This document shows positions 55,680 through 64,000 of a stretch of DNA of 64,000 nucleotides, one piece after another (within the stretch, counting starts at the first letter, position 1; each line of letters opens with the position of its first letter). The notes beneath the pieces were generated by a model, which was given only the letters and a program-made list of their open reading frames with translations, was not told the origin of the DNA and made no database searches. Source of the stretch: Novosphingobium sp. 32-60-15 (GTDB lineage: Bacteria; Pseudomonadota; Alphaproteobacteria; Sphingomonadales; Sphingomonadaceae); the NCBI RefSeq assembly GCF_002280675.1, contig NZ_NCEN01000003.1, positions 1 to 64,000 of the forward strand, in the 5' to 3' direction. The translations under genes were made by a program, and so were the position numbers.

Positions 55680-55710
55680 AAAAAGGGCGGCCCCAAGGGT
55701 CGCCCTTTTT
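55680..55710 (+). terminator. rpmE intrinsic terminator
   Basis: AAAAAGGGCG pairs with CGCCCTTTTT, with an inner CCC/GGG pair, 20 bp after the rpmE stop. It has a T-run on each strand, so it could work in both directions. Confidence 0.85.
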
Positions 55711-55771
55711 CGTTTCCGCTGCCTGCCAAGGAACTCCAGCTATCCCGCTCGGCAACGTAAACCCTTAACCC

Positions 55772-55800
55772 CGTCACCCCGGACTTGATCCGGGGTCCAT
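55772..55800. repeat. Variant unit of the palindromic repeat
   Basis: CGTCACCCCGGACTTGATCC continues GGGGTCCAT, the same 29-bp framework as the units at 55217 and 55887 but with compensating CCGGA/TCCGG arms, so the stem is conserved. A truncated inverted remnant (ACCCTGAAACAAGTT) follows near 55838. Confidence 0.7.
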
Positions 55801-55886
55801 CTCTCCCAAAGCACCGCTGGTTTGAATGGAGAATAGACCCTGAAACAAGTTGGCGAGTATCCCGTCCGCATACGTTACCCCTTTTG

Positions 55887-55976
55887 CGTCACCCTGAACT
55901 TGTTTCAGGGTCCATCCATCCAGTCACACGGCGGTTTGTGGGGAGGAATGGATGCTGAAACAAGTTCAGCATGACG
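55887..55976. repeat. Palindromic repeat pair after rpmE
   Basis: Two units in opposite orientation at 55887-55915 and 55948-55976, almost identical in sequence to the pair before rpmE, including the paired CGTCA and CCAT ends. The spacing between units (about 32 bp) is also the same. Confidence 0.8.
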
Positions 55977-56303
55977 GAATATGGGGTTTACCTTGCTCTA
56001 TGGGAATGACCGTCAACCCAACCCGCCGACAAGTCAGCGCGTGATGGCTGGGTGCTCAAGTTTATCGGGCCAGTGTTCTACCATCGCGGCGGCAAAATCG
56101 GCGGCGAAGTTTGATGGAAAGCTGTCGCGTACTTTCATCGAGATCGCCGGCCGTTCATCGCATGCACCCTCGGCACCACAGAACAGGTGCTGGGCAAGAG
56201 GCAGGCTACGTTGGGGCAGGGGCATGACCATAGGGACGGTCTATACCACCAGACACCGGTAAACAATTGTATGGTTTCGACATTGTTAACGCCCTTCTTC
56301 TCC

Positions 56304-56321
56304 CCTCCCGCTCACGGGAGG
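56304..56321. repeat. CCTCCCG palindrome
   Basis: CCTCCCG-CTCA-CGGGAGG lies 40 bp beyond the restriction-enzyme stop codon in the minus direction. It has the same core as the hairpins at 25247 and 62848. Confidence 0.5.
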
Positions 56322-56360
56322 CCGAGCGCAGAGCGGGGCTAATTCAAAGGCGCTTTGGCG

Positions 56361-59300
56361 TCAGGTTGCAGGCATGTCGATTTTACCCATGATCCGGCCG
56401 GTTTCGGACAGGATCTTGATGATTGACTGATAGTGGCGGATGTCTTGCCAATCGAGTTTGCGACCCTTGCGGTCTTTCAGCCATTTTTGCGCGGGCTGGT
56501 ATCCGCCGATGTGGTGCTCCCATGCCTGTGCGGGCACGCCTTCGAAATACTGCTCGTCGTTGATCCACACTTTGCCGGTTTGCAGGCCGGGTTCAAAGCG
56601 CGGTTTGTTCACCACGCTGTTGCCGTCTCCCTGAAAGGGGAAGGGCGTTTCACCAACGGCGTCCGCCTCCATCAGATGCAGGCGGCGCAAGGCTTCGCCC
56701 TGTTCGCTTAACGCGGTGAAGGTTTCGGGATTTGCGGGATATGGAATGCGCGGAAAATCGATCTTGAGGAATTGCGCATATGTCTCGCGATAGGCGGGGC
56801 AATGCAGCACGGCATAGATGTAGTCGAAAACCTTCACCTCATCGGGGCGGGCCGCACCGGTCGCGCGGCGGAAATCATCGCTGCCATCGGGTGCAGGGGA
56901 AGGGCCGGACAAGCCAGCCGCCTCCTGGATTTTCGCGTAGAGCGCCGGGTTGAAGTTGACACGAATGGTCTGGTCTAACGTGCCTTCTTCTGGATGAATG
57001 TAAAGGGGGAAATTCGTAGTTATATCAAAGCCGCTAAATGCTTTGTGCCCCGCAATTGTCGCGCTAGCCAAAGCGCCTAGACCGTCTTTTGTCTGCTTTG
57101 GCAACATCATGGATAGGTTCCGCAATCCAGCCAGATGCCGCATTACATCATTGCGCGGGTAGCAGTGAAAGCCACGGGACTTTCCCGTGTAAAAAGTCCA
57201 ACGCGTGTCAAAAGGTCTGTAAGCGATGGGCGCAAGGCGTGTTGGTGTAAGATCGGCTATCAAATCCGCCTTGGCCCATGCAACTCTCCAATCGCGCGCA
57301 TCTTCTCCCAGATTATACCGCGTCCGCAAAGTTTCGACATCAGTCTTGGTAAAGTCCTGGACGCGGTTCCAAAGCGCCTCCCGGTCCATGTCTATCGTCA
57401 ATTCATCGCGTGCGGTGACAATGCCGACAGAATTGACCGGCATAAGCTCGGCAATGGAAAAGCCCTTCGAGTATACGTCTTCCACGCCATAATTGCGGGC
57501 GACAAACGGATATTGTGGCGCTTTGGGCGGCAAGGGCGTTGCGGCAAGCGCAGACATGTTGCTGTCCCATAGCTTGATGTTCTTGAAACCGCGGCTGCCC
57601 CACAAGTCACCGTGCCACACTTTTGCCAAAGGCTTGGCCGCCTTGTCTGTATGGCGCCGCTTTACCGCCACGATGATCGCCACGCCCTGCATGATGTCGA
57701 ACACGTTCTTGTCGGGCGAACCGTCGGGGCAAACTTCCTTTTTCTTGGAATTGCCGTGCAGGTCCAGAACGTAAATCTGGTCAAAACTCTCCATCAGTTG
57801 CCAGCGCATCCCGCGAAAGGTGGGGTTGTCCAGATAACCGTGGTTGGTGATGAAGCCCAAAACGCCCTCGCCATTCTTGGCAATCATATGTTCGGCAAGG
57901 CGGATGAATTTCACATAGTCATCATTGATCCACTTGGGATTGCGCTCTTGCAGCTTCTGGATGCCGCCCGGCTCCTTTTTGTAAGCCTCCATCAAGCCTG
58001 AAATCCACGCGCCTTTGTTGGCGCTTTCACCCGAATAGGGCGGATTGCCGATGACGCACATGATCGGGGTCTGGCGCTTGAGGTTGTTGGCCAGCTTTGA
58101 TTCTTCGGCGATGGCGCGTTGCAGGCCCATGAAGGGCAGCGATTGTTCCACCCTTTCGCCGTCATCCAGGCTGTTTGTCAGATAGACACCCAGACGCGGC
58201 GAACTGGCCGAAGGAATATAGCCAAGCTCGCCAAGGATCATGTCCAGCTTCATGTGACACATGGCATAACTGGCCATGAGCAATTCAAAGCCGTGCAAGC
58301 GCGGGATCAGGTCATTTTCAACATAGGCCGACCATTGGCCCGGTGCGACGTTCTTTACCCTGTTGGCCACCAGCTTTATCGCTTCGGCAAGGAATGTGCC
58401 GGTGCCGGTTGCAGGGTCAAGCACCTGCACACGGTGAACGTCTTTGCGGATGGTTGCCGGATTGCCGGTCTTCGGGTCGTTCTGCCCGGTATCCCAGTCG
58501 ATCGTGACCTTGCTGGTATCGGCCAGCCCGTCGGCAAGGCCGAACTCTTTCACAAGCACTTCGTCCACGGCGCGCACAATGAAGTTCACAACCGGTTCCG
58601 GCGTGTACCAAACACCGCGCGCCTTGCGTTTGGCCGGGTTATATTCAGACAGGAAGGTTTCGTAGAAATGCAGAAACGGGTCATTGCGCCCGGTGAATTT
58701 GCCGAAGTCTTTCAGGATATCGTGCAAGTCCGTGGCGCGGAACACGTCGCACAACTCGTCAATCACCCAGCGCAGACGGTCGTCCAGTTCGATCCCGGCA
58801 ATGTACCCGAACAGGCTGCGCAAAAACGGGTTCGATTTTGGCAGCAGGTCCAGCGCCTCCTGCCTGCTGAATGTTTCCACCGAGCTATCATGCAGACGCG
58901 CCGCAAACAGGCCATAGGCGATGGTTTCGGCATAGATATCGGCAAATTCGGCAACCGTTATGTCATGCAGCAGGCTTGCCTTGAACGCCTCATGCTGCCC
59001 TACCAGTTCACTGTTGATGCCCGCCTGTGTATCGGCAATCAGCGCACGTGCCATGATGTCTTTGATAATGGCCGCTTTGCCCGCCATCATCTCGGCCAGA
59101 TGGCGCGCGCTGTTTATGCTGATGGGTGACTGGTTCACGAAATCGCGCAGCAGCGCTTCGAGCGCCGCAAACTCCTGCGGGCGGGCAGGCAGTGTGGGGA
59201 TAAGGTCCGCTACGGTAACAAACGCGATACTCTCGCCTTTGCGGATGAACTCGAAATCGAAACCGTTGGTGTAAATCAGGTTCGGCAAGCCCTTGGTGTA

Positions 59301-59612
59301 GCGGACCTTTTGCTCTTTGCTGTAATCGTTGGCTGCAAATCTGCGCACATCTTTGCCAAGGTCCTTTGCTTCGCACCAACCCGCAGCCACATCCTTGCGC
59401 ATGAAAACAAAGTCCGGTGCGCCTACATCGGTTTTGCGCTTCGGCTCGTTGATGACCGTGATGGCAGGGTTGATAGAACTGAACAGTTCAGCCAGCGCGG
59501 GTCTGAAGCTGTGCTCTGTCGTCTGCCCGCCTTGATATAACTTCCTGACTTTGTTGACGTAACCGGCAATATCCAAACCACGGAAACTGTCTGCCTCGGT
59601 ATGCACGCTCAT
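56361..59612 (-). CDS. Single-chain restriction-modification enzyme (type ISP/IIG-like)
   Basis: 1083 residues combining nuclease, methyltransferase and specificity functions. An N-terminal PD-(D/E)xK nuclease is suggested by GAPDFVF (D67) and GWCEAKD (E81, K83). A helical linker (about 160-330) leads to an N6-adenine methyltransferase with GVWYTPEP (about 333), motif I DPATGTGTF (399-407) and motif IV NPPY (523-526). The rest is a probable target-recognition and C-terminal specificity region. No helicase motifs are seen, unlike the LlaBIII-type ISP enzymes, so this is nearer to type IIG/IIL organisation. Methylation of one strand is expected. No partner gene is nearby. Confidence 0.88.
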   Translation of the reverse strand: MSVHTEADSFRGLDIAGYVNKVRKLYQGGQTTEHSFRPALAELFSSINPAITVINEPKRKTDVGAPDFVFMRKDVAAGWCEAKDLGKDVRRFAANDYSKEQKVRYTKGLPNLIYTNGFDFEFIRKGESIAFVTVADLIPTLPARPQEFAALEALLRDFVNQSPISINSARHLAEMMAGKAAIIKDIMARALIADTQAGINSELVGQHEAFKASLLHDITVAEFADIYAETIAYGLFAARLHDSSVETFSRQEALDLLPKSNPFLRSLFGYIAGIELDDRLRWVIDELCDVFRATDLHDILKDFGKFTGRNDPFLHFYETFLSEYNPAKRKARGVWYTPEPVVNFIVRAVDEVLVKEFGLADGLADTSKVTIDWDTGQNDPKTGNPATIRKDVHRVQVLDPATGTGTFLAEAIKLVANRVKNVAPGQWSAYVENDLIPRLHGFELLMASYAMCHMKLDMILGELGYIPSASSPRLGVYLTNSLDDGERVEQSLPFMGLQRAIAEESKLANNLKRQTPIMCVIGNPPYSGESANKGAWISGLMEAYKKEPGGIQKLQERNPKWINDDYVKFIRLAEHMIAKNGEGVLGFITNHGYLDNPTFRGMRWQLMESFDQIYVLDLHGNSKKKEVCPDGSPDKNVFDIMQGVAIIVAVKRRHTDKAAKPLAKVWHGDLWGSRGFKNIKLWDSNMSALAATPLPPKAPQYPFVARNYGVEDVYSKGFSIAELMPVNSVGIVTARDELTIDMDREALWNRVQDFTKTDVETLRTRYNLGEDARDWRVAWAKADLIADLTPTRLAPIAYRPFDTRWTFYTGKSRGFHCYPRNDVMRHLAGLRNLSMMLPKQTKDGLGALASATIAGHKAFSGFDITTNFPLYIHPEEGTLDQTIRVNFNPALYAKIQEAAGLSGPSPAPDGSDDFRRATGAARPDEVKVFDYIYAVLHCPAYRETYAQFLKIDFPRIPYPANPETFTALSEQGEALRRLHLMEADAVGETPFPFQGDGNSVVNKPRFEPGLQTGKVWINDEQYFEGVPAQAWEHHIGGYQPAQKWLKDRKGRKLDWQDIRHYQSIIKILSETGRIMGKIDMPAT

Positions 59613-59839
59613 TGCGTAATCGCTCCGTGAAGCCGTTCGGCCCCGCCTTCGTTCGTGCGCCAGCGTTCGATGAATTGTTCGAAATTCAATGACGGCCCTT
59701 TGCGTAATTCCTTTCTATTCGGGCAGGACCGCCCGCGTGTCGGTGCGTAAAGTCACATCCGTACCCAAAGCCCATATTGCACCGGGACGGCACGCTCCCC
59801 ACATGCGCGCAGGGGCTTTGGCAGGCACTTGCCAATCAT
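59613..59839. other. Intergenic region between the RM gene and uvrA
   Basis: Nothing recognisable except promoter sequence. The RM gene and uvrA are divergent. GTTC occurs several times near 59651-59680, but with spacings of 8 and 10 rather than 7, so it is not a consensus SOS box. Confidence 0.4.
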
Positions 59840-59854
59840 GAACAAATATGGAAC
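59840..59854. promoter_or_regulatory. LexA/SOS box of uvrA
   Basis: GAACAAATATGGAAC is GAAC-N7-GAAC, the reverse complement of the alphaproteobacterial SOS consensus. It ends 10 bp before the uvrA ATG at 59865. It agrees with the known LexA control of uvrA and supports the choice of that start. Confidence 0.75.
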
Positions 59855-59864
59855 ACCGCCGCGC

Positions 59865-62834
<2,970 letters not shown>

Positions 62835-62847
62835 TCGCACCAAACGC

Positions 62848-62878
62848 CCCTCCCGTTCAGCGACGGGAGGGGTTTTTA
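62848..62878. terminator. Bidirectional terminator between uvrA and argG
   Basis: CCCCTCCCGT pairs with ACGGGAGGGG (10 bp, six-base loop), followed by TTTTT at 62874-62878. The convergent genes uvrA and argG end on either side. The stem sequence matches the repeats at 25247 and 56304. Confidence 0.85.
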
Positions 62879-62884
62879 ACGCGT

Positions 62885-64000
62885 TCAGCGCCCTTGCTGG
62901 GCCAGCAAACGCAGGCGTAGCGCGTTCAACTTGATAAAGCCGGCAGCGTCTTTCTGGTCATACGCGCCGGCATCATCCTCAAACGTCACGTGGCGTTCGG
63001 AATAAAGGCTGTCGGGCGATTGGCGGCCGACAACCGATGCATTGCCCTTGTACAGCTTCAGCCGGACGGTGCCGTTAACGCGTGCCTGACTGTGATCAAT
63101 CGCCGCCTGCAGCATCTCGCGCTCAGGCGCGAACCAAAAACCGTTGTAAATCAACTCGGCATATTTGGGCATCAGTTCGTCTTTAAGGTGCGCTGCACCC
63201 CGGTCCAGCGTGATGCTTTCAATGCCGCGATGTGCACGGGCATAGATTTCGCCGCCCGGCGTTTCGTACATGCCCCGGCTCTTCATGCCGACGAAGCGGT
63301 TTTCGACAAGGTCCAACCGGCCAATGCCATGCTTGCGGCCCAGATCGTTCAGCGCGGCCAGCAAAGTGGCAGGGCTCATCGCCTCGCCATTCAGGCCAAC
63401 GCCATCACCGCGCTGGAATTCAATAGTGATGTATTCGGGCACATCGGGCGCGTCTTCGGGATTGACGGTGCGCGAATAGACATAATCAGGCACTTCGGCC
63501 CACGGATCTTCCAGCACTTTGCCTTCGGACGATGTGTGCAAAAGGTTGGCGTCGGTGCTGAACGGGCTTTCGCCGCGCTTGTCCTTGGGCACAGGGATCT
63601 GGTGCTTTTCGGCCCATGCGATCAGCGCGGTGCGGCTGGTCAGGTCCCACTCGCGCCACGGTGCAATCACCTTGATGCCGGGCTCCAGCGCATAGGCGGA
63701 CAGTTCAAAACGTACTTGATCGTTGCCCTTGCCGGTCGCGCCATGCGCCACGGCATCTGCGCCGGTTTCACGGGCGATTTCGATCAGACGCTTTGAAATC
63801 AATGGGCGGGCGATGGAAGTGCCTAGCAAATAGTCGCCTTCGTACCGGGCATTGGCGCGCATCATCGGGAACACGAAATCGCGCACGAATTCCTCGCGCA
63901 GGTCGTCGATATAGATATTGTGATCGGGCACGCCCATCAGCTTCGCCTTGGCGCGTGCCGGCTCCAGTTCCTCACCCTGACCAAGATCTGCGGTGAAGGT
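62885..64000 (-). CDS. argG: Argininosuccinate synthase, 5' end outside the window
   Basis: Joins citrulline and aspartate in arginine synthesis. The visible 371 residues run from [18 protein letters not shown] to the C-terminus and lack only the N-terminal PP-loop part. [14 protein letters not shown] and [13 protein letters not shown] are family signatures. An ATG at 63937 lies inside the gene and is not the true start. It converges with uvrA. Confidence 0.96.
   Translation of the reverse strand, partial: TFTADLGQGEELEPARAKAKLMGVPDHNIYIDDLREEFVRDFVFPMMRANARYEGDYLLGTSIARPLISKRLIEIARETGADAVAHGATGKGNDQVRFELSAYALEPGIKVIAPWREWDLTSRTALIAWAEKHQIPVPKDKRGESPFSTDANLLHTSSEGKVLEDPWAEVPDYVYSRTVNPEDAPDVPEYITIEFQRGDGVGLNGEAMSPATLLAALNDLGRKHGIGRLDLVENRFVGMKSRGMYETPGGEIYARAHRGIESITLDRGAAHLKDELMPKYAELIYNGFWFAPEREMLQAAIDHSQARVNGTVRLKLYKGNASVVGRQSPDSLYSERHVTFEDDAGAYDQKDAAGFIKLNALRLRLLAQQGR

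Larger units (their letters stand above)
55711..56360. other. 650-bp gene-free region with palindromic repeats
   Basis: No gene is convincing. It holds three more units of the palindromic repeat family. The rest is an unassigned 300-bp stretch with a short minus-strand frame (56034-56231) that has somewhat protein-like wording but no start signal, and a CCTCCCG palindrome at 56304-56321. Confidence 0.5.

Noticed and set aside
56034..56231. 65-residue minus-strand frame with protein-like wording
   Set aside because: It contains MKVRDSFPSNFAADF, but lacks a ribosome site and recognisable homology. It could be a gene remnant, so a database search is needed before listing it.
59651..59680. Repeated GTTC in the RM/uvrA intergenic region as a possible SOS box
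   Set aside because: The spacings are 8 and 10 instead of 7, and a consensus box exists nearer to uvrA at 59840.

Overview
The window is chromosomal DNA from an alphaproteobacterium, most likely of the Sphingomonadales (Novosphingobium/Sphingomonas-like). This rests on GC-rich coding sequence, a MucR/Ros regulator, a Fur/Mur-type regulator without the CxxC zinc cysteines, alphaproteobacterial SOS boxes (GTTC-N7-GTTC), a class II DAHP synthase, and neighbourhoods such as fur-plsC-miaB-phoH-ybeY-corC. The genus is an inference, because no database search was possible. Most of the window is housekeeping.

Layout. 1-1670: AT-richer edge region with a lone sulfotransferase gene. 1671-11155: a methyltransferase, glmS, an unknown gene behind two Fur-box-like palindromes followed by gltX, nadE, prs, an unknown gene, an AraC regulator and a HisN-type phosphatase. 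11157-20105 (all minus): nfu, tsaB, rimI, mucR, fur, plsC, miaB, phoH, ybeY, corC, lysR and a CutA-like gene. 20241-25684: FKBP isomerase, M16 peptidase, class II DAHP synthase and a variant RNase H-like protein. 25688-32350: an acyl-CoA/alcohol catabolic block with two operons either side of 29037-29218 (alcohol dehydrogenase, three acyl-CoA dehydrogenases, two SDRs).

32386-40925: SRP RNA, dnaX-ybaB, mlaA, lon, hupB, a lipoprotein, rlmB and tRNA-Tyr. 41054-43780: a hydrolase, psd-pssA and a small membrane protein. 44195-55173: the long plus-strand run rpsB-tsf-pyrH-frr-uppS-cdsA-dxr-rseP-bamA-skp-fabZ, linking translation, isoprenoid and phospholipid synthesis and outer-membrane assembly. 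55174-56360: rpmE embedded in palindromic repeats. 56361-59612: a single-chain restriction-modification enzyme. 59865-62834: uvrA behind an SOS box. 62885-64000: argG, cut by the window edge.

No large undescribed system is evident. The best leads are small: (1) a palindromic repeat inserted in frame inside uvrA; (2) an SOS box next to a 92-residue one-helix membrane protein gene; (3) twin Fur boxes before an unknown cysteine-containing protein; (4) a fused restriction-modification enzyme whose presumed target-recognition region has a clear GC dip; (5) a perfect CRP-type site in the mucR promoter; (6) an RNase H-like protein lacking its last catalytic aspartate.
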